Notes: generated by a model from the letters alone, not told the origin. A stretch of DNA of 64,000 bases from JAGOMX01 sp041738135 (GCA_041738135.1 JBGSQK010000074.1:1-64000), one strand, 5' to 3'; shown: positions 9,225 through 18,141, counted from the stretch's first letter. Made by a program: numbers and translations.

Positions 9225-9665
9225 TTATTTTGCGTTATATAAGGTGAACAAGAAATTTTTTAGCTTATTCACGTTGTTACATGGTTGATTTAAGCAGATC
9301 ACTTGATTAACAACGCGTTGAGTATGGGGATCGTGACTTAGCAATATTTTTTTAGCACTCTTCCAATTGCGTTCGATTTGTCTTGAATAATGTGAGGGCC
9401 ATATATCGCCTCTTATGGTCGCTAGGTCATAAGTTGTTGTTTTCACGCATGGCGCCTTGATTACTGAAAGATATAGATGATAAGCCTTTTGATACCAGAG
9501 GGCTGTTTTATATTCCTGTTCATTAATATGGCCATTAGTGTAGAGTCCGTCTAATTCTAAATCTAGTCTAGGGTGAGTTTGGTTCAATTTATATTGATTC
9601 TTCGGTCGGCCGGTTTTTGATTTCGGCCGGCTTTTGCGTTTTGGCCAACTGTGAAATGTAAACAT
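9225..9665 (-). CDS. Hypothetical protein, basic N-terminus
   Basis: The protein has 146 residues with no signal peptide. The N-terminus is very basic (WPKRKSRPKSKTGRPKNQYK), as in a nucleic-acid-binding tail. The body has a LDLELDGLYTNGHINEQEY segment and a helical, tryptophan-containing part (IWPSHYSRQIERNWKSAKK). I do not recognise the family. It is monocistronic, and the stretch upstream (9666-9813) holds only a degraded palindromic element next to gmk. Confidence 0.55.
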   Translation of the reverse strand: MFTFHSWPKRKSRPKSKTGRPKNQYKLNQTHPRLDLELDGLYTNGHINEQEYKTALWYQKAYHLYLSVIKAPCVKTTTYDLATIRGDIWPSHYSRQIERNWKSAKKILLSHDPHTQRVVNQVICLNQPCNNVNKLKNFLFTLYNAK

Positions 9666-9776
9666 ATGATCCCCTATAAATTAACTGTAGGTTATAGGAG
9701 ATATGTATGAGCTGTGGAATAAAACGAAAATGTGGGCTGTATAAACTATATCGAATCGTTTCACGATACTTTTTAC

Positions 9777-9804
9777 GCTGGATCCCCGCCTTCGCGGGAA
9801 TGAC
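9777..9804. repeat. Half palindromic element, family A subtype 1
   Basis: Only the right arm is intact (CGCTGGATCCCCGCCTTCGC, then GGGAATGACA). The flanking 9745-9776 keeps traces of the middle section (TATATCGAATCG), but no left arm is found. It abuts the 3' end of gmk and looks like a decayed copy. Confidence 0.7.
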
Positions 9805-9813
9805 AAAGGGGTG

Positions 9814-10446
9814 CTACTCCTCTAAGTTGAGTCCCTTAACAAACTCATGCAGGCCCAATTGACGTTTTCGATTGAGGCGCTCGGCGTGTAGGATTTTTTT
9901 AACATCCGAGACCGTTTGTTCAAAGCCATCATTAATGAGAATATAGTCATATTCCGCCCAATGGCTGATTTCTTCGTGCGCCCGTGACATGCGGTATTGT
10001 ACTATTTCTGGTGTGTCTTGAGCTCGTTCGTGAAGTCTTCTTTCCAGTTCTGCCCATGAGGGTGGCAGTATAAATACGGAGACTAAATCTGATCTGGCAG
10101 TTTGCGCCAGCTGTTGAGTTCCTTGCCAGTCTATATCAAATAGGATGTCACGTCCTTGCATGAGTGTAGCCTCGGCAGGTGCGCGCGGTGTGCCATAATA
10201 ATGTCCGAAGACTTTCGCGTATTCTAGGAAATTACCCGCAACCACCTCATCGTGGAATTGATCGTGGTCCACAAAATGATAGTGGTCGCCATCAACTTCA
10301 CTAGGGCGCGGTGGTCTGGTTGTCCATGAGACTGAAAGAGCCAGTTCCGGTTCCGTTTTAAGAAGAGCTCTAGACACAGTGGTTTTGCCTGCCCCCGAAG
10401 GGGAAGACAGTACCAACATCAGTCCTCGTCGTGATAAATTATGCAT
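9814..10446 (-). CDS. gmk: Guanylate kinase
   Basis: The protein has 210 residues, the normal size for bacterial Gmk, which phosphorylates GMP to GDP with ATP. The P-loop SSPSGAGKTT is at about 14-23, followed by the GMP-binding region SWTTRPPRPSEVDGDHYHFV and FLEYAKVFGHYYGTPRAP. DILFDIDWQGTQQL and the lid segment ERRLHERAQDTPEIVQYRM are conserved. It is transcribed away from the ABC binding-protein gene at 10611. The assignment is secure. Confidence 0.96.
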   Translation of the reverse strand: MHNLSRRGLMLVLSSPSGAGKTTVSRALLKTEPELALSVSWTTRPPRPSEVDGDHYHFVDHDQFHDEVVAGNFLEYAKVFGHYYGTPRAPAEATLMQGRDILFDIDWQGTQQLAQTARSDLVSVFILPPSWAELERRLHERAQDTPEIVQYRMSRAHEEISHWAEYDYILINDGFEQTVSDVKKILHAERLNRKRQLGLHEFVKGLNLEE

Positions 10447-10610
10447 CTTCTATTTTTATCATTGCATTTCTTTTTTTTCAATGGGATAATTATGGTGTCT
10501 ATAAGACAAATTTAACAAAACAAGGAAATATACCATGCATCGACATCATACAAAAATATTTAAAACGAAGCCAAATGTATACATGACTAAACGAACTGGA
10601 GAAATAAATT

Positions 10611-11603
10611 ATGAAAGACTTTATATTCAAAAAACTTAGCTTAATTATCACATCCCTATTTCTATCCCTCCCATTTCTAACTAACACTTCCCAATCAGAA
10701 TCTCAAAAACCATTTAAAATACAAGTCATGCAGGTTATCCAGCACCCGGCGTTGGATGCGTCACGTAAAGGTATTTATGACGAGCTTATAGAGCAAGGTC
10801 TTGTGCCAGATAAGGACTTCATCTGGGTTTACGAAAGTGCGCAAGGTAATGTAGCTCTTGCATCGCAAATTGCTCAAAAAGCGGTAGGTAATAAAGTGGG
10901 TGCCATTGTGACACTAGGTACTATGGTGACTCAATCAGCCATGGCGGCAACCAAGGGGCAAAAGATTCCCGTAATCTTTGCGTCTGTTACAGATCCTGTG
11001 GGTTCAAAAATTGTTGAATCCCTCGAAAAGCCCGGAGTGAATGCTTCTGGTGTTTCCAATCTGACGCCATCGCAACCACAGTTCGAAATGTTCATGAAAA
11101 TCCAGCCGCAATTAAAACGCTTGGGCATTATATATAGTCCTGGTGAAGCAAACGCTATTGCCCTGAACGAGGAAATGAAGAAGGCGGCATTGCTCGTAGG
11201 TTTAGAGCTGGTTTTTGCACCAGCTACTAAAACTTCAGAGGTGAGTTCTGCGGCTAATAAACTTCGGGACAAGGTTGATGCTTATTTTGTTAATAACGAT
11301 AACATCGCCCTGGCTGCCTTTGGGTCTATCGTGCAAATTGCTGAGTCAGCTGGAAAGCCAGTATATGTGAGTGACACGGATCTGGTCGAACAGAGTGGTG
11401 CGCTGGCAGCCATGGGGCCAAAGCAATATGAGCTGGGTCGGCAAGCAGGCAAAATGCTTTTACGTGTGCTGAAAGGTGATCCAGTGGCTGAAATGCCGGT
11501 AGAGTTCGCCCAGAAACGAACTGTTAGTGTTAACCAAAAGGCAGCAGACAGGTTAAATATAAAGTTACCAGTTGCTAGTGAACTGAATGGTCAGGCAAAA
11601 TAA
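10611..11603 (+). CDS. ABC transporter substrate-binding protein (ABC_sub_bind/TrpX-like), copy 1
   Basis: The protein has 330 residues with an N-terminal signal peptide (LSLIITSLFLSLPFLTNTSQ). The fold is that of the periplasmic-binding family related to TrpX/YtrF: an IQVMQVIQHPALDASRKGIYD start, VGAIVTLGTMVTQSAM, IPVIFASVTDPVGSKIVES, RLGIIYSPGEANA, YVSDTDLVEQSGALAAMGP. Related proteins bind amino acids or similar small ligands; the ligand here cannot be read from sequence. The start has GGAG nine bases upstream. A paralogue follows 244 bp downstream, but no permease or ATPase gene is nearby. Confidence 0.85.
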   Translation: MKDFIFKKLSLIITSLFLSLPFLTNTSQSESQKPFKIQVMQVIQHPALDASRKGIYDELIEQGLVPDKDFIWVYESAQGNVALASQIAQKAVGNKVGAIVTLGTMVTQSAMAATKGQKIPVIFASVTDPVGSKIVESLEKPGVNASGVSNLTPSQPQFEMFMKIQPQLKRLGIIYSPGEANAIALNEEMKKAALLVGLELVFAPATKTSEVSSAANKLRDKVDAYFVNNDNIALAAFGSIVQIAESAGKPVYVSDTDLVEQSGALAAMGPKQYELGRQAGKMLLRVLKGDPVAEMPVEFAQKRTVSVNQKAADRLNIKLPVASELNGQAK

Positions 11604-11643
11604 GGCTTGCTGAAGTTTAAAATCTTCTTATATTAAAAGGGCT

Positions 11644-11673
11644 ATGGCATTGGGGAGTCTCCCCTTTCGCCAT
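11644..11673 (+). promoter_or_regulatory. Nested hairpin between the two binding-protein genes
   Basis: ATGGC pairs with GCCAT at the outside, and GGGGA with TCCCC inside around a GTC loop. No T-run follows, so this may be a processing or attenuation structure rather than a terminator. The remaining 170 bases up to 11847 are AT-rich leader with no reading frame. Confidence 0.4.
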
Positions 11674-11847
11674 GGTCGGTCTGCTTTATCCCAACTCTGA
11701 TGCTCTATCTCATAATGCCCTATGTCTAAATGTCATTAAATACAGGATATTTTGACCATTTGTGTCATTAATAATATGAGGGGTTGCATTTATAGCAAAT
11801 TTATTTCAAAATGTATATAACAAAATTATAAAAACAGGGGCAAAAAA

Positions 11848-12834
11848 ATGAAGATATCAAGAGGGCTTTTACTAGGCTTTATCTGCATGAGTTTTTCGTT
11901 GCCGCTGCATGCTCGAAATGTCACCATAGCCATAACGCAAGTCACAGCCCATCCGGCGTTAGATGCGGTGCGAGAAGGCTTTAAGCATCAGCTGGAAAAG
12001 CAAGGGTTTCGTGAGGGAGATAACCTCAGGATTGTTTATGAAAATGCCTACGGTAATATTGCAACTGCCAATCAGATAGCGACTAAATTTATGGCAGGTG
12101 CCCCAGACTTGGTTTTGGCTATTACGACGCCTTCGGCACAGTCCATGGTTACGGCGGGTAAGGATAAGACTATACCTATCGTGTTTTCAGCGGTGACGGA
12201 TCCCTTAGGTGCCAGTTTGATCAATAGTTTTGAGACACCAGGGGAATATATAACGGGTACAACCGATTTGCCTCCCCTTAGGGACCAAATGTCTTTGATC
12301 CAACAAACCATGGGGAAGAAGACCATACGTTTAGGCGTTGTTTATAATGCGGGCGAGGCCAATTCCGTTTTTCAAGTGAAACAAATAAAAGCCATGGCAG
12401 CCAATTATAATATCCAGATCATCGCTAAAGTGGTTGATAATTCCACGAAGGTTCTTCCTGCGGTGCAGAGTCTTATCCCACAAGTGGATGCGGTTTATGC
12501 TCCTCTGGATAATGTTATTGCCGCAGCCTTGCCTAGTATTGTAAATCTCTGTTTAAAGAACGATCAGGGGAAAAAGATACCCGTTTTTGCCAGCGATCCT
12601 GAGGGTGTGCGGCAAGGTGCGCTTGCCACAATTGGTTTTACCCACTATCAAGAGGGAATGTTGGCTGGCAGGATAGTGACAAGAATTCTTGCTGGTGAAA
12701 AGCCTGGGAACATACCAGTTGCCGGGCCAGAAGCAAGTGAGCTCTATATAAATACGACGTCTGCCAAAGCATTGGGTATAGAAATCCCTAAGGCTATTCT
12801 AAAAAAAGCAACGGAAGTTGTGAGGTTTGAATAA
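11848..12834 (+). CDS. ABC transporter substrate-binding protein (ABC_sub_bind/TrpX-like), copy 2
   Basis: The protein has 328 residues and is a paralogue of the gene at 10611, with the same order of blocks: VTIAITQVTAHPALDAVREG, DLVLAITTPSAQSMV, IPIVFSAVTDPLGASLINS, RLGVVYNAGEANSVFQ, PVFASDPEGVRQGALATIG. A signal peptide is clear (GLLLGFICMSFSLPLHARN). The start is preceded by AGGGG. The two copies are clearly diverged, so they may bind different ligands. The partner permease and ATPase must lie elsewhere if they exist. A strong hairpin follows the stop codon. Confidence 0.85.
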   Translation: MKISRGLLLGFICMSFSLPLHARNVTIAITQVTAHPALDAVREGFKHQLEKQGFREGDNLRIVYENAYGNIATANQIATKFMAGAPDLVLAITTPSAQSMVTAGKDKTIPIVFSAVTDPLGASLINSFETPGEYITGTTDLPPLRDQMSLIQQTMGKKTIRLGVVYNAGEANSVFQVKQIKAMAANYNIQIIAKVVDNSTKVLPAVQSLIPQVDAVYAPLDNVIAAALPSIVNLCLKNDQGKKIPVFASDPEGVRQGALATIGFTHYQEGMLAGRIVTRILAGEKPGNIPVAGPEASELYINTTSAKALGIEIPKAILKKATEVVRFE

Positions 12835-12857
12835 GGGCTTGGATGATCCAAGCCCTT
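12833..12857. terminator. Perfect 11-bp hairpin between convergent genes
   Basis: AAGGGCTTGGA and its complement TCCAAGCCCTT flank a three-base TGA loop; the hairpin starts at the stop codon of the binding-protein gene and lies just before the convergent gene ending at 12867. It can serve both genes, although the T-run is weak. Confidence 0.65.
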
Positions 12858-12866
12858 TAGTATTAA

Positions 12867-13451
12867 TTATTTTCCGCCTACGCCAAATACTGCTTTTACA
12901 ATTGGTAGGCCAATTGTTTTTGCCGTGTACACGAATGATCCAATGAATCCATGCTTGAAGCCTATCCAAAACTGCCTAAATGTGCTTGGGGCTTTGCCAT
13001 TGGCTTTAATGTACTCTTCTACTTCAGCAATGGCTGCTTCGTTGGCTGTTTTGTAGACGCCTTTATATCCATCAACGATCTCTTGTACTGGGGGCATGGC
13101 TGCGACGGCTTGGCTGCCCACGTTGACTACACTTTCAACGAAAGTTGGTTCTTTAGCTGGTGCCGGAGCTTTTGCAATTTCTTCTTCAGGTTTTTCCGCT
13201 GCAGGCGTTGCATTGGTCTTGCTTGGTTCAGCAACCACTGGTTCACTATCGGGTGCGCCCGTTTTAGTTTTGCCTTTTATTTTTATGCTAAACTCAGTTT
13301 CATATGGTGTTTGAGCCGATGCTAATTGACCATTTTGCTTGGGTTGAGCTGTCAGATCCTGAGGCTCCACCACGTCTGTTTCCCGGGCTTGTGCCGTATA
13401 TGATCCCAATGACACTGATAAAGCGATGGCGAGTAAAAAAGATTTATTCAT
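12867..13451 (-). CDS. Exported Lys/Pro/Ala-rich protein of unknown function
   Basis: The protein has 194 residues from the ATG at 13451, chosen because AGGA precedes it and a signal peptide begins there (MNKSFLLAIALSVSLGSYTA, cleavage near AQA); a frame extension reaches 13478. The middle is disordered, rich in Lys, Pro, Ala and Glu (KTNATPAAEKPEEEIAK). The C-terminus has a conserved-looking helical part (EAAIAEVEEYIKANGKAPS) and a hydrophobic glycine-containing end (IGLPIVKAVFGVGG), which could insert in or associate with a membrane. I do not recognise the family. Confidence 0.65.
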   Translation of the reverse strand: MNKSFLLAIALSVSLGSYTAQARETDVVEPQDLTAQPKQNGQLASAQTPYETEFSIKIKGKTKTGAPDSEPVVAEPSKTNATPAAEKPEEEIAKAPAPAKEPTFVESVVNVGSQAVAAMPPVQEIVDGYKGVYKTANEAAIAEVEEYIKANGKAPSTFRQFWIGFKHGFIGSFVYTAKTIGLPIVKAVFGVGGK

Positions 13452-13571
13452 GACATTTATCCTAATTAAATTATTCATCTATTGTCATTATGGCATCATA
13501 TGGTTAATGGTAAGTTAACAAATGTAAAACTATAAATTAAATCTAGCTTTATTTTGCTTCACCTATGACGA

Positions 13572-15014
13572 TTAGGGTGTCACGCTTTGAGGTGGCGTTG
13601 CTGCTGGATCACCTGTGGCCGTTGCTGTGGCAGGTGGTGCTGCGGTACCCCCGGCTCCTAAAGCTGCTGGGGGTGGTGGCGTTGGAGTTGAGGTTGATGC
13701 TGTAGGAGGAGTAGCCGTACCAACCGGTGCATTTGCGGGTGTCGCGGTGGCTGCGTTTGCAGGATTTACGGGTACGCCACTGCCTTGGGTGTCCGTCACC
13801 CCAGCAATTGGCTTCATTGCGTCACCTTCCGTCGCAGGAGCAGGTGGTGCTGCACCTACGCTGCTTGGTGCAGTTGAAGAGGTGGCTGAGGACGCAATAG
13901 TCGGTGCTGAGGATGTGCTAGTTGACTGCGAGGTGGTACTTGAAGCAGGCGTCGAGGTGCTATTAGTAGTCGTAGCATTAGTTGTAGGTGTTGAAGGAGC
14001 TGCGCTTGAACTGGTTGTCACGGTAGCAGGAGCAGCTGCGCTGGCGCTAGGAGTAGCAGGTGCCGGTGTTGCAACAGGTGAAGGAGTGCTTGTTGTGGTT
14101 GTGGTTTTAGTGGCAGGCGGTGTTGCAGGAGCAGCTGCGCTGGCGCTAGGAGTAGTAGGTGCCGGAGTTGCAACAGGTGAAGGGGTACTTGTTGTGGTTG
14201 TGGTTTTAGTGGCAGGCGGCGTTACAGGAGCAGCTGCGCTGGCGCTAGGTGGAGTCGGTATGCGCGTGTTGGGTGCGTTCACAGGGGCTGCCGTGATTGG
14301 TGTAGGTGCAGGTGCAGTCGCTGCTGGCGGAGTAACATTAACATTGGCACTCGCGGCAGGATTGTTAGGGGCGACTGTTGCCATAGAATCTGTCCTTGGA
14401 AGTAACGGAGCGGGGGGAAACTTTTTCTGAGCAATCTGTGGGCTTCGATTCATGCTTATGGACGGGCTGGCAGGATTCGAGATGGGAGGTGGAGTCGTAA
14501 CATTGCTACTTCCCAATTCCTTCTCGCTCGGCGTTGCAGTTATGATGGTTACAATTGTTGTTTTGCTTTCTTCTTTAGAAGGACCTACGCTTTCTTCCTT
14601 GGATGGACGTGTGATGAGGGGTGGCGCTGAATCAACTTCAAGCTCTGGAGTCGTTACCGTCTTCGTTTCTGACTCTGTTTTTACTACGCCTGACGCCTGG
14701 TGCTCAGTATCTTGCGCTTGAAACAGATTGCTAATGGGGGCAATAAATATACTATGGAGCTTGCCAGTAAAAACAGACATGCCTTCCTTAATTCTTGTCC
14801 AGAATGTTTTCTTTTCCTCTTGCTGATTGGTTATTTCCACTGTTGTTTGATCTGCCGACGATGTAGATACTTCAATTAGCTTGAGAGCCATGGTTGGTTG
14901 AGCTATCTCATTCAGTCCTTGGAACCTAGATTCTATGTGGGCAGAATAAGCAGGATGGGTCAGAAGAATTGTGAGTAGAGCTGCCGATGACAGTTTTAAA
15001 AATAATCTCAACAT
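13572..15014 (-). CDS. Exported low-complexity Ala/Pro/Thr protein with 33-residue repeats
   Basis: The protein has 480 residues. The ATG at 15014 is preferred over one at 15077 because GGGGAA precedes it and it opens a signal peptide (LKLSSAALLTILLTHPAYSA). A folded-looking N-terminal part of about 130 residues is followed by a long disordered region of Pro, Ala, Thr and Ser. Two exact-length 33-residue units and a partial third (SASAAAPATPPATKTTTTTS) correspond to the 99-bp DNA repeat at 14029. Such segments are typical of surface-exposed linkers or glycosylated stalks; no anchor motif is visible at the C-terminus. The function is unknown. The long open frame on the opposite strand is a composition artefact. 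Confidence 0.65.
   Translation of the reverse strand: MLRLFLKLSSAALLTILLTHPAYSAHIESRFQGLNEIAQPTMALKLIEVSTSSADQTTVEITNQQEEKKTFWTRIKEGMSVFTGKLHSIFIAPISNLFQAQDTEHQASGVVKTESETKTVTTPELEVDSAPPLITRPSKEESVGPSKEESKTTIVTIITATPSEKELGSSNVTTPPPISNPASPSISMNRSPQIAQKKFPPAPLLPRTDSMATVAPNNPAASANVNVTPPAATAPAPTPITAAPVNAPNTRIPTPPSASAAAPVTPPATKTTTTTSTPSPVATPAPTTPSASAAAPATPPATKTTTTTSTPSPVATPAPATPSASAAAPATVTTSSSAAPSTPTTNATTTNSTSTPASSTTSQSTSTSSAPTIASSATSSTAPSSVGAAPPAPATEGDAMKPIAGVTDTQGSGVPVNPANAATATPANAPVGTATPPTASTSTPTPPPPAALGAGGTAAPPATATATGDPAATPPQSVTP
14029..14250. repeat. 99-bp tandem repeat, about 2.2 copies, inside the 13572 gene
   Basis: Units begin at 14029, 14128 and 14227, each with GGAGCAGCTGCGCTGGCGCT. 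The 99-bp period keeps the reading frame (33 codons). The units differ by only a few substitutions, which implies recent duplication and possible length variation between strains. Confidence 0.9.
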
Positions 15015-15230
15015 TATTTCATTCCCCAATATAAAAGCATCAATTATTGATTTTTCATTGTAATTTAATGTTACCATGCATTTGTTAATAAAAAGCTAAA
15101 ATATGGCAATTTTATTTCTTAGCTGTGCTTAAGTGGGGCTATCAAGTGTAATTGAAACTAATGAGATCAATAATTTCCTTTTTATGATCAGTTAATTTTG
15201 ATACATTCCATTAGAAATATGGAGTTTCAG

Positions 15231-16433
15231 ATGAGTTTTTTAAGTGACCGTGTTGCCAGCGTTAAACCTTCTCCCACTTTAGCTATTGACCAAAAGGCTA
15301 AGGAATTAAAGGCTGCTGGCCATGATGTGGTCAATCTTGGTGCGGGTGAACCGGATTTTCTAACGCCGCCTTATATTTGTGATGCGGCTATTAAGGCAAT
15401 TCAGTCGGGCAAGCACAAGTATACAGCTGTGGACGGAATTCCTGAGCTTAAAACAGCCATTGCCGAAAAATATAGGAATGACAACGGTCTGACTTACACA
15501 ACTGATCAGATTATTGTTTCCACCGGGGCCAAGATGGTGTTGTACAGTGCCTTGATGGCGACCATTAATACAGGGGATGAAGTTGTTATCCCTGCGCCAT
15601 ACTGGGTTTCTTATCCGGATATGGTGAAGCTTGCAGGCGGAACGCCTGTGTTCATTCCTTGTTATGATACTAAAACGTTTAAGTTCACGCCTGAGCAATT
15701 GCGTGAGGCATTAACGGACAAAACTAAATGGCTTATCCTTAACTCTCCAAACAATCCATGCGGTGTGGTTTATACTAAAGAAGAGCTGCTGGCGTTCGGG
15801 GCTGTTTTGAGGGATTTTCCGAACGTTCATATTATGACCGATGACATCTATGAATACCTGATTTATGGGGACCAGAAGTTTCATACTATTGCTCAGATTT
15901 GTCCTGATCTTTATGACAGAACACTTACGGTCAACGGTGCATCCAAGGCTTACGCCATGACGGGATGGCGTTTGGGTTATGGGGCAGGGCCAGCGCCGCT
16001 GATTAAGGCTATGAAGACTATTCAATCTCAAAGTACGTCCAATCCTTGTGGCATAGCTCAGTATGCGGCTTTGGCTGCTTTGACAAGCCCGCATCCTTTC
16101 TTGGCTGATTGGAAGAAGCAATACGTGGAACGCCGCGATACCTTTGTGGCTCGCATTAATGCTATTTCAGGTTTGTCATGCGAAACACCTCCTGGTGCTT
16201 TCTATATCTTCATCCGTTGCGAAGGATTGCTTGGGCGTACAACCACTGCAGGTAAGACGTTGAATACTGACATGGACGTGGCGGCTTTCATGTTGGATGA
16301 TTGCCAGGTGGCTGTTACGCCGGGCTCCGTCTTCGGAATGTCACCTTATGTACGAGTGTCTTATGCCACTTCCATGGATGAAATCCATAAGGCATGCGAC
16401 AAGCTCGAGGCAGGTATAGCCAAGCTCACATGA
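15231..16433 (+). CDS. aspC: Aspartate aminotransferase, class I PLP enzyme
   Basis: The protein has 400 residues from the ATG at 15231 (GGAG six bases upstream), the usual length for the alphaproteobacterial/thermophile-type AAT. It exchanges amino groups between aspartate and 2-oxoglutarate. The PLP lysine is Lys239 in NGASKAYAMTGWRLGY; NSPNNPCG and the DDIYEYL aspartate that holds the pyridine nitrogen are present. Some relatives also act on prephenate, so the substrate range is open. It overlaps the class II aldolase gene by 4 bp (ATGA). Confidence 0.92.
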   Translation: MSFLSDRVASVKPSPTLAIDQKAKELKAAGHDVVNLGAGEPDFLTPPYICDAAIKAIQSGKHKYTAVDGIPELKTAIAEKYRNDNGLTYTTDQIIVSTGAKMVLYSALMATINTGDEVVIPAPYWVSYPDMVKLAGGTPVFIPCYDTKTFKFTPEQLREALTDKTKWLILNSPNNPCGVVYTKEELLAFGAVLRDFPNVHIMTDDIYEYLIYGDQKFHTIAQICPDLYDRTLTVNGASKAYAMTGWRLGYGAGPAPLIKAMKTIQSQSTSNPCGIAQYAALAALTSPHPFLADWKKQYVERRDTFVARINAISGLSCETPPGAFYIFIRCEGLLGRTTTAGKTLNTDMDVAAFMLDDCQVAVTPGSVFGMSPYVRVSYATSMDEIHKACDKLEAGIAKLT

Positions 16434-17164
16434 CAGCAACTGTATCAACCCTCAACAATGCCATGGGTAAGCTGCGAAATGATCTCGCATTGGCCTATGG
16501 CATTTTTGCTCATCTGGGTTGGGACGATTTAACGTACACGCATCTTTCCGTACGCATTCCGGGTACTTCTTCTTTTCTCATTCAACCATTCGGACTGTTT
16601 TTCGAAGAAGTAACGCCTGAATCTTTAATTGAATTGTCGTTTGAGGGAGAGGTCTTGGATCGCAAGGATCATGCGGTTAACCATACGGGCTATGTGATCC
16701 ATGGGTCTATCTATAAGGCACGGCCGGATATTAATGCCATATTCCATTTGCACACAGAAGATGGCGTCGCTGTGTCGGTCATGAAAGAAGGTTTGCTTCC
16801 CATCAGTCAGTTTGCGATACACTTTTACAACCGCATCAGTTATCATGAATACGGATCTTTGGCGCTCAATTTTCATGGGCAAGGGGATCAAGTGGCAGCT
16901 GATCTGGGTGACCATAAGGCTTTGATGCTTCGCAATCATGGTACGTTAACTTGTGGCGCCAGTTTGCATGAAGCTTTTTTATATGCGTACTTTTTAGAAA
17001 AAGCCTGTCGGGTGCAAGTGAAAATTTTAGCTGCAAATCAACCGCTGGTGATTCCATCGCCTGAGATCTGCGAGAAAGCGGCTCGCGAGTTGCGTGAGTT
17101 CGAGCCAGATTTCGGCATACGCGATTGGCAAGCCTGGGAACGAAAACTGGGAGGACGACAATGA
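16430..17164 (+). CDS. Class II aldolase/adducin family protein
   Basis: The protein has 244 residues from the ATG at 16430, which overlaps the aminotransferase stop. The zinc-site pattern of class II aldolases is recognisable: VNHTGYVIHGSIYKARPD, the IFHLHTEDG histidines, and LMLRNHGTLTCG. Family members act on sugar phosphates (fuculose, ribulose) or on methylthioribulose phosphate, and some are adducin-like with no known substrate; I cannot decide here. Translational coupling to an aminotransferase may point to amino-acid or methylthio metabolism, but that is inference. The next gene starts at its stop codon. Confidence 0.85.
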   Translation: MTATVSTLNNAMGKLRNDLALAYGIFAHLGWDDLTYTHLSVRIPGTSSFLIQPFGLFFEEVTPESLIELSFEGEVLDRKDHAVNHTGYVIHGSIYKARPDINAIFHLHTEDGVAVSVMKEGLLPISQFAIHFYNRISYHEYGSLALNFHGQGDQVAADLGDHKALMLRNHGTLTCGASLHEAFLYAYFLEKACRVQVKILAANQPLVIPSPEICEKAARELREFEPDFGIRDWQAWERKLGGRQ

Positions 17165-17421
17165 AAAAAATACAACTAACTGTCGCTTTTGTAACGTTGA
17201 TAACTTTGAATGGTGTTACTTTTGCGAGTGATTCTTCTGAGCAATTACCAATTGCTCCTAAGTTTAGTGCTCCATCCTACGGTTCGATTAATCAGGGTCT
17301 TCAAGAGCTTAGTGTGGAGAATGCGAAAAGGATATCCGAAGAAAACCAATTGAAAAAACCTCTAGACTGCGGATGGGGCGCAGCTTGCTCGGTACCACCT
17401 TCTTATACGAATATAGAGTAG
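17161..17421 (+). CDS. Small exported protein of unknown function
   Basis: The protein has 86 residues, with its ATG at 17161 overlapping the aldolase stop (ATGA). The N-terminus is a signal peptide (QLTVAFVTLITLNGVTFA, cleavage before SDSS). The mature part is about 65 residues and has a CGWGAAC motif near the C-terminus that could form a disulphide. A secreted peptide translationally coupled to two cytosolic enzymes is unusual. The 157 bases downstream show no gene. Confidence 0.6.
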   Translation: MKKIQLTVAFVTLITLNGVTFASDSSEQLPIAPKFSAPSYGSINQGLQELSVENAKRISEENQLKKPLDCGWGAACSVPPSYTNIE

Positions 17422-17578
17422 TTGCGTACTGCGAAAAAGATAGTTCTGGTTTCGGATGTTGTGCTGTATGTGTTGCATTGATAGACTGCAACGTTTCAAG
17501 GCATTAGCCAAAACAGATTGACTTCTTATAGTTGCCAGCTAAACTTGCAAGTAGGTACGTGATGCTTGAGATGGGCAA

Positions 17579-18040
17579 ATGAATAAAGTCAAGAAGGCAC
17601 TTTTCATTATAATGGCGCTTGTTGGTTCATTAAGTTTTCTAGATCTTTCTGCGCATGCTAGTCAGAAAAACAAATGCATGGCTCAATCGCACAAAGTCAA
17701 TCGCCAGTTCAACCAAAATCAACAGAGGCATCGAGATAAACTGGAACGCATGAGGACGAAGGATTATCAATATTATAGCAAAATTAAAGTTCTTCAAATT
17801 CAACCTAGTATGAATCCTGATGCGCCTTTTTTTCTCTTTCTCAAAACATTGCAGCTGATGTCAAGGATCCGCATAAAATATAGTCAGGATTCAAACGTAG
17901 CAAGAGAGGACACAACTAGTGCTGTCAGGACGGAGAAGCTATTTGATGCCCAGACTAATGAGGAATTCGTTGTTGATAGGCCTTATCATATACCCGTCTA
18001 TTCTAGTGGTACGATATGTGAAGATGAGCCTCGACATTAA
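17579..18040 (+). CDS. Exported basic protein of unknown function
   Basis: The protein has 153 residues with a signal peptide (KKALFIIMALVGSLSFLDLSAHA). The mature N-terminal part is Gln/Arg/His-rich (NRQFNQNQQRHRDKLERMR), then a helical hydrophobic stretch (FFLFLKTLQLM) and a short tail with one late cysteine (GTICEDEPRH). GGGCAA precedes the ATG. I do not recognise the family. A GC-rich palindromic element follows it. Confidence 0.55.
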   Translation: MNKVKKALFIIMALVGSLSFLDLSAHASQKNKCMAQSHKVNRQFNQNQQRHRDKLERMRTKDYQYYSKIKVLQIQPSMNPDAPFFLFLKTLQLMSRIRIKYSQDSNVAREDTTSAVRTEKLFDAQTNEEFVVDRPYHIPVYSSGTICEDEPRH

Positions 18041-18072
18041 TGGATGAGGTGGCCTGTCGCGGCCGGTAGCGG

Positions 18073-18131
18073 CTTGTAAGTTCCCTCACCCCTGCGCTTC
18101 GCTCCGGACCTCTCCCACAAGGGGAGAGGGG
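18073..18131. repeat. Palindromic element, family B, single arm
   Basis: This GC-rich hairpin unit contains GGACCTCTCCCACAAGGGGA, preceded by CCCTCACCCCTGCGCTTCGC. The same unit recurs at 33668 and twice at 36434. Confidence 0.8.
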
Positions 18132-18141
18132 AAGTAGGTCG

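Noticed and set aside
13615..14430. 271-codon open frame antisense to the Ala/Pro/Thr protein
   Set aside because: It is a Gly/Val/Ala mirror of the repeats on the other strand, with no ribosome site; the signal-peptide gene on the minus strand explains the composition.
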